From Verrucomicrobium sp. BvORR034 (GTDB lineage Bacteria; Verrucomicrobiota; Verrucomicrobiia; Verrucomicrobiales; Verrucomicrobiaceae), in contig NZ_BATQ01000179.1 in NCBI RefSeq assembly GCF_000739635.1, positions 1 to 64,000 of the forward strand: DNA of 64,000 nt, written 5' to 3'. A model generated the notes under the pieces. It made no database searches. It was not told the DNA's origin and was given only the letters and a program-made list of their open reading frames with translations. Positions within the stretch are counted from its first letter, which is position 1. Each line of letters begins with the position of its first letter. This document shows positions 36,963 to 45,749 of the stretch, piece by piece. A program made the translations under genes and the position numbers.

Positions 36963-39900
36963 TCGGTCACGAGTTCGATTTGTTTGTCAATCACCTGCCC
37001 GGTGATCCGGTCGATCGCCAGATGCACCCAGATGCGTTTCTCCCCTTCCACGGCAAAGTTGGCCAGATCCGTGGCGCTGGGCGGGAAGCGGCCCGTCTGC
37101 ACCATCACATCCAGCATGAGGTTCCACACGCGGGTGGTGCCCATGCTGGCGAGCGGTCGGATGGCGGACTCGCGGAAGCGTTGCACGTTGGTCATCGTGC
37201 TGTTGGCTCCATAGGCCTTCTCCATGATGGCGGTGAGGTCCTTGGTGAGACCATCGTAGGCGGTGGAGCCGTTGATGGGAGCCGTGCTGGACGAGCCGGC
37301 CCATTTACCCACGAGCTCGCTCACATTGGTGAAGGTGTCTGCGGCCGCTCCTGGTGCCGGATCGGTGCGCTTGAGAATGGCATCCGCCACCTGGGTGGCC
37401 ACGCCGTTCGTGGCTCCATCGAGCCCTGACGATCCAGGCACGCGCTCATCACGATAGGCCTTGGCCAGCAGCGCGGTGAGTACAGGAGCTTGGCGGGTGT
37501 TGAGGTTCACACGGCCGGCCAGCAGGCCATCGGTGTTTTCCGACTCATTGACGCAGAAGACATCGAGCAACGCGGCATCCCCACTCTCTGGAGTGAAGAA
37601 GTCGAGCTGCTTCCAGGGGGTGCCGGAGAAAACATAGCCCAGCTCTGCTACAGACCGGAAAGGACGGTTCAGCATCCACGGGCGGCTCTGTCTCTGTCCG
37701 GCAATGGAGCTGCCATCAGGATTGAGCGTGGTGGCCATGGGCAGGCCGACGGTGGTAGTGCCAGTGGCGTAGGCTCCCATGGCGCGACGCACCACGTTGT
37801 CTGCGTCTTGATAGTAGTTGGCCACCGTGGCCGAGCTCATCTGGTACGGGTCCGTGCCAAAGACACCGGAGTATTTCAGGTTGTCATTGAGGGAGGAGAA
37901 GGAGTTCTGCGAGAGCAGGCCCTGGCGCATGTTGGGGCTGCTCCAGCCGGGGGCCATGTTGGGCACGCTGTCCACGAAGTATCCCGCATTGGCCGTGGGG
38001 CGGTTGGTGATCAGGATATTATTGGCAGCGCTGAGCCATTCCTTGGCATTGGCGGGCTGGGTCTCCGGCATGGCGTAGGCCTGGGCACTGTTGTTGTGAG
38101 CCACCTTCTTTGCCGAGCCCGGTCCATTGTACCTGTCCGTGACGCTGGTGTTGGTAGCTGGCGTGATGCCGCCAAATCGGGTGCTCCTGGGGTCTGTGAA
38201 TGAGGCCCAGATGTCCAACCCCTGCATCATCCCTCCGGCCCCATCCGGACCGAGGATGTTGTGCATGAAGGGTGTGGTGGGACGCACATACTTCATATCA
38301 TAGGTGATCCAGTTGTCCAGGTTCGTGGGATCCTGGTACTGCAGACGCAGCGTGATGGCGTTGTTGCCACCAGGGCTGGCGAGGTCACTGCGGGCAATCA
38401 TCCGCGAGGTGGTGGGTTCACCCGACTGACGCCATCTGAGCCACTGGCAGGGAAAGAGGCCGAAGGGAATGCCTACGTACTGGGTGGAACTGGAGACGAG
38501 ACCCGCATCGGGCAGCACGAGTGGATTCTTCACATCTCCCTTGAAGCCGCCGTTCTCAGTAAAGGATTTCCCGGAAGTTGTTTCCAAGTCCAGATAGTCG
38601 ATGTCTGGAGCGACATCGCGGGACCACTTGGTCGAGTCGATCTTCAGTTCGCTGCCAGTAGGAATGCCCACGCGGGCCAGCAGGGTGGGTTCGCGGAAAG
38701 CAGCCACGTCCGCCACTTTGAAGGTCATCGCAGTATTGGCTGCAGTGAGGGTGTGCAGATACCCTTTGTAGCTGCCGGTAATCTCCGGCCCCGTGCCGCC
38801 GCGGGCCCGGGAGAAGGGGGGCTGGCCCAAGCTGCCGGTGACTTCCGATCTGTCGGTCGAGCTGGGGTTGCCGGAGGAGCGGCTGTCCGCACCCTTGGCC
38901 GTGACCTGGGAGTAGGCCCCGCCGTTGACCACCATGTCCGGGTCTGCACTGTCCGCCACAATGCGGAAGTTGGTGGGGCGCAGTCCCGTGGCGAGATCCG
39001 GGATGTGCTGGTCATGCGGGTTCCAGATCTCCGGAATAAGGAGGACCATGGAGACGCCGGGATCGATCAGCTTCCCCTGGCTGGCCTGCCACTTGCCAGC
39101 GCTGGCTGGCACCACGCCGGGAGCAGCGCTGGGCCAGGGCAGTTCCCCGGTGGCGACAGGGCTCTCATTGCGCACCTTGAGCACACCCCACCGCGCGCGG
39201 TAGATGTAGGGGAGGTTCAGCACGCCGTAGAATTCCTTGGCGGGAAGAGCCCCGTCACTGAAGCCGAGACGCACCCCATAGCCGTCCACCCGGGACTGGG
39301 CAATGATATTGGCCCCCATCTGCAGGATGGCGTAGTCCACGGAGTTGTCATACTGCGCCTGGTAGTCCGCAGGGGCGGTGGTGCCCTGGTTGATCGTGGC
39401 AGCCTTGGCCTTGGACCCCGCACCGACGCCCGCCTTGAGCAGTTCGAAGAAATTAGGCTCCCGCGCCGGATCCAGCGCCGCCACACTTGCGTCATCTCCC
39501 GTGGTGCCGAGGCGCATGATCGGCCCTTCAGGGCCGGTGCCGGTGGGCCCGTAGTGCACGTCATAGACCCACTTGCCGAACTCGCTGTTCTCGTCCTTCA
39601 CCCAGCGGAGGCCAAAACACTTGCGGATGTTCTCGTCCGTCCCCTTCTTGAGATAGCTCGAAGGGACGTGATGGCTGTTGATGAGGAGCTGCATGTCCGA
39701 ATCCGACTCGGCACGGGAGGCGCTGGGTCCTTTGCAGGTGAGCCAGACCAGGCGGCTGAGGGGAAAGCGCTGCTTCACCAACGGCTCACCGGTCTCGGCC
39801 TTGCTGCCGTCGAACCGCGTGAAGGACTTGCGCACGCGCACGAGCGGGAAAGCGGGGTTCACATAGGCATCGAGGGACTCCTGGTTGTTTCCTCCATTCG

Positions 39901-41059
39901 CCACGCTCTGCACCTTGGGTGCATTGGTCTCATAGCCAGGCAGACTCGCATGGGTGGACTGGGTCCGCACATAGGAAGGCTGGTTGAGATCCCGCGTGAA
40001 GGTGGCCAGATACACCAGGGCCTTCTGCATGGCCTCCTTCTCACTCGCCGTGGCTACGCGCTCGAGCAGGAACTTCTGCATCTGCTGACGGCTGGTGAAG
40101 TAGCGGTCGGAGGTCTGGTCCTTGGTAAGACGGGTGTTGGCCGTGGTGAGGAAACCCTTGGGGTTCCAGGTCGCCCAGGCGTCGAAGTCGGACTTGTTCA
40201 GCTCAATCGTCGCTTCGTTGCGCCATTTTACCAGGGCATCCACAATCTGGTCGGCGCGGGAGTTGCCGAAGCCCATGTTCACAAAGAGACCCGCCAGATC
40301 CGCGTAGGCCAGGGAGCTCTTCCGGGCCTTCAGGCTCGGGAGCAGGTCCGTCGGGCTGCCGGCGGCATTCACATCCAGCAGGCCGCCCTCGTCATAGATG
40401 GTGAAAGCATAACGGCCCACCACCGTGGTGGTCTCATTCTTTGAGGTCCGCACGCCATCACTCCAGGCGGCGGGGTTGGACCCGTCACGCGCCACATAGA
40501 TCCAGTGTGGCACCTCGAACCCCGCACTCTGCGGCGGGGTGGGATCGGCCACGCTGGTGGCCGGCAGGAGCAGCGGCTTGTTCCAGCGGGCTGCGGAGAT
40601 GGCCCGACCACCGAGGGACTCCGTGGTGGTGGGAACCTGAGAGGCGCGATTGATGCCCTTGGGGTAAAAGGGGTGGAAGCCGCTGCTGCGCTTTACCAGA
40701 TTTTCCAGGCCATTGGACCCGCTCGATCCCGCGAGCGCTGGCACCATCCCGGCCGGGGTGCTGGGGAAATAAAGGGTCGCCTTGCCCGCGGTCACGGGCG
40801 GATTGGAGCTCGCCGTGATTTCTGCCTGTAGATCGCTGAGGATGTTCTCCACCGCCGCCTTCCCCAGCATCTCCGTTTTCACCTGGGAGGCGCTGGACTG
40901 GGAGATCTGCTTCTGGAGGAGGGAGTTGGAGAAGAAAGCGAGAGCCACGCCGACCAGCAGCACGATGGCGCCGAGGACGATGACGATGGCGAACCCCGAC
41001 CGGTGGTGGTGGTGGTGGTGGTGGATGGGCTTCTTCTTCATACAGACAGATGCGACCAT
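36959..41059 (-). CDS. Verru_Chthon cassette protein A
   Basis: 1366 residues; an alternative start at 41041 gives MKKKPI. A basic leader with seven consecutive His precedes a prepilin-like hydrophobic helix (RSGFAIVIVLGAIVLLVGVALAFF), which anchors a very large extracytoplasmic part. Size, leader and position after the small pseudopilins match the A protein of the Verru_Chthon four-gene cassette (TIGR02600), described from Verrucomicrobium and Chthoniobacter. The role is unknown; with its pseudopilin partners it may form a type II secretion or pilus-like assembly. It follows gene C by 21 bp. The next gene overlaps its stop. A Gly/Ser/Thr-rich region of about residue 700-1000 is beta-rich. 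Confidence 0.8.
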   Translation of the reverse strand: MVASVCMKKKPIHHHHHHHRSGFAIVIVLGAIVLLVGVALAFFSNSLLQKQISQSSASQVKTEMLGKAAVENILSDLQAEITASSNPPVTAGKATLYFPSTPAGMVPALAGSSGSNGLENLVKRSSGFHPFYPKGINRASQVPTTTESLGGRAISAARWNKPLLLPATSVADPTPPQSAGFEVPHWIYVARDGSNPAAWSDGVRTSKNETTTVVGRYAFTIYDEGGLLDVNAAGSPTDLLPSLKARKSSLAYADLAGLFVNMGFGNSRADQIVDALVKWRNEATIELNKSDFDAWATWNPKGFLTTANTRLTKDQTSDRYFTSRQQMQKFLLERVATASEKEAMQKALVYLATFTRDLNQPSYVRTQSTHASLPGYETNAPKVQSVANGGNNQESLDAYVNPAFPLVRVRKSFTRFDGSKAETGEPLVKQRFPLSRLVWLTCKGPSASRAESDSDMQLLINSHHVPSSYLKKGTDENIRKCFGLRWVKDENSEFGKWVYDVHYGPTGTGPEGPIMRLGTTGDDASVAALDPAREPNFFELLKAGVGAGSKAKAATINQGTTAPADYQAQYDNSVDYAILQMGANIIAQSRVDGYGVRLGFSDGALPAKEFYGVLNLPYIYRARWGVLKVRNESPVATGELPWPSAAPGVVPASAGKWQASQGKLIDPGVSMVLLIPEIWNPHDQHIPDLATGLRPTNFRIVADSADPDMVVNGGAYSQVTAKGADSRSSGNPSSTDRSEVTGSLGQPPFSRARGGTGPEITGSYKGYLHTLTAANTAMTFKVADVAAFREPTLLARVGIPTGSELKIDSTKWSRDVAPDIDYLDLETTSGKSFTENGGFKGDVKNPLVLPDAGLVSSSTQYVGIPFGLFPCQWLRWRQSGEPTTSRMIARSDLASPGGNNAITLRLQYQDPTNLDNWITYDMKYVRPTTPFMHNILGPDGAGGMMQGLDIWASFTDPRSTRFGGITPATNTSVTDRYNGPGSAKKVAHNNSAQAYAMPETQPANAKEWLSAANNILITNRPTANAGYFVDSVPNMAPGWSSPNMRQGLLSQNSFSSLNDNLKYSGVFGTDPYQMSSATVANYYQDADNVVRRAMGAYATGTTTVGLPMATTLNPDGSSIAGQRQSRPWMLNRPFRSVAELGYVFSGTPWKQLDFFTPESGDAALLDVFCVNESENTDGLLAGRVNLNTRQAPVLTALLAKAYRDERVPGSSGLDGATNGVATQVADAILKRTDPAPGAAADTFTNVSELVGKWAGSSSTAPINGSTAYDGLTKDLTAIMEKAYGANSTMTNVQRFRESAIRPLASMGTTRVWNLMLDVMVQTGRFPPSATDLANFAVEGEKRIWVHLAIDRITGQVIDKQIELVTE
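41003..41023. repeat. (GTG)7 trinucleotide tract encoding seven His
   Basis: Seven uninterrupted GTG units on the plus strand are read as CAC on the minus strand and give a natural heptahistidine in the leader of cassette protein A. Slippage would change the number of His without shifting the frame. Confidence 0.9.
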
Positions 41060-41080
41060 GGTGAGCGGGGAACTGAAGGG

Positions 41081-41956
41081 TCAATTGAGCGGAAAGATGC
41101 GCTGGTAGATGCGCACCTGGCCTGCCACGGGGATGGCGAGGCCGAGGGAATCGGGGTTCTCAGCGACAGCCTGCCACGAGCTGCCGGGGGTGGCGCCCTC
41201 CACAGTATCAGGAAATTTTCCAACCACGGCGGTCATGTCCCCGGCAAGCACGCGGCTGTTGGCATCCAGCACGGCCAGGGTCACCACGATGGCCTGCACG
41301 TCCTTCATCCCCTCCCCCTGGTTCACGAAGGGTCCGGTGCCTCCGGTGTAGAAGGGCGAAGAGGAGTACTTCGTCTCATTGTCCACGCGATTCTTGAGCA
41401 GGAAGTCGATCTCCATGCGGAAGACGCCCTCCCCCACCACGTGATACTGGTCCACATCCTCCAGCACTTCGGCATAGGCGCCCTCGATGGTGCTTTCCTC
41501 AACCCTTGCGGAATCTTTGAAGGTGAGGAACACGGGCCCCTTGGGCGCGGCGGCGTCCCAGGAGAGGCCCTGCCCCAGGCGCTCGCACTGCTCGGCTTCA
41601 TTGACGCGGTAGCCCACCAGCGATACCGGCTGGGCGGGGTCGGCCCCTGCCAGACGGGCCGGTGCCTCGGCAAAGAAGAAGATCTCGTCATTGCCGGCCT
41701 TCTTTCGCACCAGGAAGTCCACATCCGGACGATTGAGCATGCCCGCCAGGTCAAAGGTCAGGCGGTCAAAGATGCGGCGAGCCTCGCTGTCGGCATCGAT
41801 CCGCTTGCGACTGACGTTCGTTGATCCCAGGGCTCCATTGACGACCTGCACAATCAGCAGGACCAGCAGGGAGAGCACGGCCATGGCCACGAGCAACTCC
41901 AGGAGGGAAAAGCCGCGGAGCTTGCGCTGCCGCAGGGAGGTAAGGTGGGTCATCAT
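41081..41956 (-). CDS. Verru_Chthon cassette protein C, prepilin-like
   Basis: 291 residues. The type IV prepilin leader is clear: KLRG|FSLLELLVAMAVLSLLVLLIVQVV, with Glu5 of the mature protein present, so a prepilin peptidase should cut after Gly. The remainder is an extended pseudopilin-like domain with RKRIDADSEARRIFDRLTFDLAGM and a late VVTLAVLDANSRVLAGD. It fits protein C of the cassette (TIGR02599), which is longer than B. It lies between B (37-bp gap) and A (21-bp gap), same strand. Prepilin peptidase and assembly ATPase genes are not in this window. Confidence 0.8.
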   Translation of the reverse strand: MMTHLTSLRQRKLRGFSLLELLVAMAVLSLLVLLIVQVVNGALGSTNVSRKRIDADSEARRIFDRLTFDLAGMLNRPDVDFLVRKKAGNDEIFFFAEAPARLAGADPAQPVSLVGYRVNEAEQCERLGQGLSWDAAAPKGPVFLTFKDSARVEESTIEGAYAEVLEDVDQYHVVGEGVFRMEIDFLLKNRVDNETKYSSSPFYTGGTGPFVNQGEGMKDVQAIVVTLAVLDANSRVLAGDMTAVVGKFPDTVEGATPGSSWQAVAENPDSLGLAIPVAGQVRIYQRIFPLN

Positions 41957-41993
41957 GGACGTGGAGCAGGGACGGGGTTCAAGACCTGACAGC

Positions 41994-42443
41994 TCAGTTC
42001 CGCTCCAGTGCGGTCAAAGCCTCAAAGGAATTCACCGGGTACTCGGTGGCGGGCCAGGCGACGACAACGCGCACTGTGGTGGGCGTATGGAGGGAGGCCG
42101 CAGGCACGACGGTCACGGCCGCGCGATAGTCGGCCTCGTTGGCCTCACTCACCCGGGTGCCGTCTGTCTTGCAGTACACCAGCGAGGGGGTGACATTGGG
42201 CTCCAGCGTCAGGCCGTAGAGCCTGGACGTGCCGCTCTCTGCCGTGCCGCGCAGGTCCATGATCAGGGCCTCCGCCACGCTGGCGGCATGGGTCATGTTC
42301 ACGGAGTCGCGGTTGGAGGCGATGCCCATGGGCAGCAGGGCCACGACCCCCAGCAGGGAGACAGCAGCGATGCCTATGGCCATGGTCACCTCTACAAGGG
42401 TGAAGCCATGCGAACGGGTGGATGCGAGGGACTTGGTTTTCAT
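41994..42443 (-). CDS. Verru_Chthon cassette protein B, prepilin-like
   Basis: 149 residues. The leader SHG|FTLVEVTMAIGIAAVSLLGVVALLPMG is a typical prepilin processing site with Glu5. LVEVTMAIGI and LLPMG followed by ASNRDS match the B protein of the cassette (TIGR02598). The ATG overlaps the stop of gene D by four bases, so the two are translationally coupled. The globular part is small (about 100 residues) and ends in VRVVVAWPATEYPVNSFEALTALERN, similar to pseudopilin minor subunits. It likely takes part in the same assembly as D, C and A. Confidence 0.82.
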   Translation of the reverse strand: MKTKSLASTRSHGFTLVEVTMAIGIAAVSLLGVVALLPMGIASNRDSVNMTHAASVAEALIMDLRGTAESGTSRLYGLTLEPNVTPSLVYCKTDGTRVSEANEADYRAAVTVVPAASLHTPTTVRVVVAWPATEYPVNSFEALTALERN

Positions 42444-43177
42444 GGGCGGTAAACTCTGACGGATCCGGTGACGCCATCGACCTGCAGCGCCGCGATGTCG
42501 GCGGTGTTGCCGTGGACGGGTTGAAGGGGAATCTCGATCCAGCCGTCAACGCTGCTCTTCTCGGAGAAGCGGGCCACGCCGCGGGGATCAAACTCAATGA
42601 CTTTTTCAAACGCCAGCTTCCCGGCGACCGAGGCGGTCCAGTCCATGGGGCCGAAGCTGGAGCTCGCGGTGTCAGCCACATTGACCACATCATCGCCCGT
42701 GCGGCGGGCAAGGCCACCGTCAGTGCCGATCGCTGCCATCTTCACGTTCTCAAAGTGGTAGAGCGGCGAGAGGGCGACGAGTTCCGGCCCGTTCATGGCC
42801 AGGGGCCGCACGCCAGACTTGGAGGCCATGACGGCCACCGTGAGGTTGCCCCCATCATCCGCCGCCACCAGATCCTTGGCCATCTCATCCGTCTCCACGA
42901 GACCCACATAGACATAGGTGTTCTTGGCCATGGCATGGGAGCGGGCCTGCTCCATGACGCCGGAAAGTTCAAAGACCGTCTTGGTCATGCGCTGTCCTGC
43001 AAAGAGCCCGTTGAAGGCTGGCATGGCCACGGCCGTGAGCAGGCCGATGACGGCCACGACCACGATGATCTCCACGAGGGTGAATCCGGCGGAGAGAGAG
43101 CGTTGGCTCCCAGTACCCGCCCGTCTGCACAGGGGTCTGCTTCCGGATCCGGAGGAGGGCTGGAGGTGGGATCTCAT
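42440..43177 (-). CDS. Verru_Chthon cassette protein D, prepilin-like
   Basis: 245 residues from the ATG at 43177; a start at 43234 would run into the upstream gene. The prepilin leader is SAG|FTLVEIIVVVAVIGLLTAVAMPAFNGL, with Glu5. The rest is a GspH-like pseudopilin domain (GVMEQARSHAMAKNTYVYVGLV, and a C-terminal VTGSVRVYRP), matching the D protein of the cassette (TIGR02596). It begins 34 bp after the beta-strand PEP-CTERM gene, which may therefore be the first gene of the same transcript. Confidence 0.82.
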   Translation of the reverse strand: MRSHLQPSSGSGSRPLCRRAGTGSQRSLSAGFTLVEIIVVVAVIGLLTAVAMPAFNGLFAGQRMTKTVFELSGVMEQARSHAMAKNTYVYVGLVETDEMAKDLVAADDGGNLTVAVMASKSGVRPLAMNGPELVALSPLYHFENVKMAAIGTDGGLARRTGDDVVNVADTASSSFGPMDWTASVAGKLAFEKVIEFDPRGVARFSEKSSVDGWIEIPLQPVHGNTADIAALQVDGVTGSVRVYRP

Positions 43178-43211
43178 CGTAGGTTGCAATGGCGTTGTAA
43201 CGACTTGAAGC

Positions 43212-45479
43212 TCACTGGAGCACGAAAGCATCACAGGGGTCGGCTGCGCGGGAACTGCGTCTTCTGGTGAAAAGCAGTGTGCCCAGGCTCAGGCAGAGCA
43301 GGATGGCGCGAGTGGGCTCCGGCACGAGAGCGATGTTTACGTAGAAACCGGCATTGGCCCCGCCGTCATCCACGATGGACTGCGTGAGCGTGTAGCCCAG
43401 GCCCTGGAAGGTGCTGATGGTGGAGGCACTGAGGGAAAGGTTCGTGGAGGTGGGGGAAAGATTGGTCCAGTCAATCAAGCGCCAGGTGGTGAAAGTGGTT
43501 CCCCATCCGCTCGTGTTCGCCCCCTCCCCCAGCGCCAGTTCCACCTTGGCGTTGGAGAGATCAAGGAAACCACTTCCGGAGTTCAGGTCGAGCACGTCGC
43601 CGTCCGTGGAAAAGAGGTCGAACTGCAGCGTGCCGTTCAGATTGATGTCGCCGACACCTGTGGTGAGGGTGAGGGTCTGCTTCGTCAGATCATTCCCCGT
43701 ACCAGCCCCGTGGGTCTTGCCCACCATGAGGAAGCTGCTGGATCCCAGTGTGATGGTGGAGGCGCTCGCCCCCGTGATGCTGCCCGCGCCACCGAGCTTG
43801 GCTCCAGCAGCTACGGTGTAACTACCAGCATCTGTATGCGAGCCGTTGACGAGTACGGTACCGGCATTCACCTTCGTCTCACCCTGGTAGGAGTTGGCGC
43901 CGCCCAGCGAGAGAATGCCGTCACCTGTTTTGGTGTATCCGCCTGTGCCAGTAAGGGCACCGTCCAGAGTGATGTTCCGGGCGACATTGGAGGCATCGGC
44001 AGCCTTGATGGTCAGGGCATCGGCCGTGCCGCTCAAAGTCATGGCGAGAGAGGAAGACCAGTTTGCTTTGGCGCCGAGAGTGCCTGCGGCGAGTGCGATC
44101 GTGCTGGTATAGGTATTTAGCGCAGGCTTCACCATGCCGCCGGACCCAACGTAGAGGGAAGCGGCCGCTCCATTGAGGGTCAGGGTACCGGTGGATCCTG
44201 TGGCCGTAGCACTCTGACCAAAGGCAATGCGTTCAGCCGTGGTGGCTCCTCCTGTCAGAAGCAGAGAGGTGTTGTTGGCATTCGCCGAGCTGCGGGCGAG
44301 AATGATGCCGCCCGTTGCATCGGTAGAAGTGAAGGTGCCGCCGCTCACTTGAAAGACGAAGAAGCGCCCCGTGCCACTGGTACTGTTACCGATCCTAACC
44401 TCCCCGCCCACGGTGAGACTGCCACCAGAAACGAGTGCAGAAGTGTTGGAATTTGACCCCGCAAGATCAAGAACCCCGGTGACGGATGCCGTTCCGCCCG
44501 TAACCACGAAACCAGTGGTGGCCGAAGCTGCTGTGGTGGCGGTGGCGGAGGAGTTTCCCCAAGTTCTAAGGAGGCTGACAGATGCGGCACTGAAGGTACC
44601 GCCGCTCACCTTGAACAAGCTCCCATCCCCCACTGAGGAGTTCATGCTCATGCCTCCGTTGAAGGCCACACTGCCGGACTTTAGCTCGAACTTTCCGGTT
44701 CCCGTACTCGATCCATACTGGGATCCGTTCGCGACCGTGACCGTTTGGCCGTCAATGTTCACCGTGCCACCACCTGTCGCACGCAGTGTACCGAGAGTGC
44801 TTGAAACCGCTCCGGTGAGGTTGACTGTTCCCGTACCCGTATTGGCAAGATTCAACACACTTGCGCCCCCGGCACTCACCGTATTGGTAAAGTTGATGGT
44901 GCCTGCACCGGCAGTGTTTACCGTCTTGGTTCCCGCCGCACCACCGGTGCCGCCCTGCAGCGTGCCGGCAAAGGTCAGACTGTTTGTCGTGCTGCTGTTG
45001 GTGATCGTTGTCGTGCCTGCCGTAGCTGAACCAAGGACCACGTTGGCATTGAACAGTTGATTGTTGACGACTGCGGCATTCATCGTCACAAGGCCCGTCG
45101 TATCCAGCGTGAGCGTCTGTGAACCGACGATACCCGATCCGATGGTGTAGGCCGCGGCGTTTGCGGTATCAAAAACGATGCCCGCCACCGTCACCCCAGC
45201 GCCAAGATCAAGGGTCGTGCGGCCGTTGACGGTGACAGAGCTCTGGCTGAAGGTGGCAGTGTCACCCGTGCCAGGCACGGCGGCCGGATTCGTCAGCCAG
45301 TTGTTGCTGACCGACCAAAGCGCGCTGTCAGAACCATCCCAGGTGTCGCTTGTGGCCAGTGCGCAGGGCATTGAAGCACCCATAAAGGCAGCACCCAGAC
45401 CAAGGGCGATGATTCCAAAGAGGCGACCCTGGCACCCTCTGGAAATGACTGGCTGTACGAGTGGTGAAAGCATGGACAA
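43212..45479 (-). CDS. Autotransporter-associated beta-strand repeat protein with PEP-CTERM tail
   Basis: 755 residues. A signal peptide (to about 42, ending CALATS) precedes long stretches of Gly, Ser, Thr, Asn and Ala in beta-helix-like spacing. One clear autotransporter-associated repeat is GGYTKTGDGILSLGGANSYQGETKVNAGTVLVNG. The C-terminus has VPEPT, a hydrophobic helix and a RRR tail, which is a PEP-CTERM sorting signal. It is probably a surface fibre or adhesin. It stands immediately before the D-B-C-A cassette and so may be its main surface protein. A motif shared with the PL4 gene lies 38-58 bp upstream of its start (45517-45537). Confidence 0.83.
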   Translation of the reverse strand: MSMLSPLVQPVISRGCQGRLFGIIALGLGAAFMGASMPCALATSDTWDGSDSALWSVSNNWLTNPAAVPGTGDTATFSQSSVTVNGRTTLDLGAGVTVAGIVFDTANAAAYTIGSGIVGSQTLTLDTTGLVTMNAAVVNNQLFNANVVLGSATAGTTTITNSSTTNSLTFAGTLQGGTGGAAGTKTVNTAGAGTINFTNTVSAGGASVLNLANTGTGTVNLTGAVSSTLGTLRATGGGTVNIDGQTVTVANGSQYGSSTGTGKFELKSGSVAFNGGMSMNSSVGDGSLFKVSGGTFSAASVSLLRTWGNSSATATTAASATTGFVVTGGTASVTGVLDLAGSNSNTSALVSGGSLTVGGEVRIGNSTSGTGRFFVFQVSGGTFTSTDATGGIILARSSANANNTSLLLTGGATTAERIAFGQSATATGSTGTLTLNGAAASLYVGSGGMVKPALNTYTSTIALAAGTLGAKANWSSSLAMTLSGTADALTIKAADASNVARNITLDGALTGTGGYTKTGDGILSLGGANSYQGETKVNAGTVLVNGSHTDAGSYTVAAGAKLGGAGSITGASASTITLGSSSFLMVGKTHGAGTGNDLTKQTLTLTTGVGDINLNGTLQFDLFSTDGDVLDLNSGSGFLDLSNAKVELALGEGANTSGWGTTFTTWRLIDWTNLSPTSTNLSLSASTISTFQGLGYTLTQSIVDDGGANAGFYVNIALVPEPTRAILLCLSLGTLLFTRRRSSRAADPCDAFVLQ

Positions 45480-45516
45480 TTAATTTCCACCAGCCTATCA
45501 GTACGAGGGGGAGCGA

Positions 45517-45537
45517 CAATTACCCCAAACGGGTTAA
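45517..45537 (-). promoter_or_regulatory. Shared 21-bp motif, copy 1
   Basis: Minus strand: TTAACCCGTTTGGGGTAA followed by TTG. It equals the copy at 50167-50187 at 20 of 21 positions. Its ends form an imperfect inverted repeat, so it may be an operator or activator site. It lies 38-58 bp upstream of the beta-strand protein gene. Confidence 0.6.
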
Positions 45538-45678
45538 TGCCCAGTAAATCACATGTAATAGACTCATTATGAGCGATTTAAAATCGCCATCACGGTTCCA
45601 TTGCTCCAATTATTGACGGCAAAATTGCGCCATGAGAGCGCCTAAAATCACTGATGCCTTTCGAAATTCGGAAAAATC

Positions 45679-45711
45679 AAAAAAATAGGGTAGCGCCCTT
45701 TCGCGCTGCCC
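45679..45711 (-). terminator. Intrinsic terminator after PL9 gene
   Basis: On the minus strand a GC-rich stem (GGGCAGCGC / GCGCTACCC, one mismatch) with a six-base loop is followed by TATTTTTTT. It lies 39 bp past the stop of the PL9 gene and separates the pectin operon from the beta-strand protein unit. Confidence 0.8.
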
Positions 45712-45749
45712 CACCAGAGGATGTTGGTGCTCGATGACAAGGCGAACTT

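Noticed and set aside
38261..40444. A 727-codon plus-strand open frame opposite cassette gene A
   Set aside because: Gene A is supported by leader, operon position and partners; the opposite frame has only low-information composition.
41003..41023. Vector-derived His tag or cloning artefact
   Set aside because: The tract is a plain CAC microsatellite in the natural context of a prepilin-like leader, without any vector sequence.
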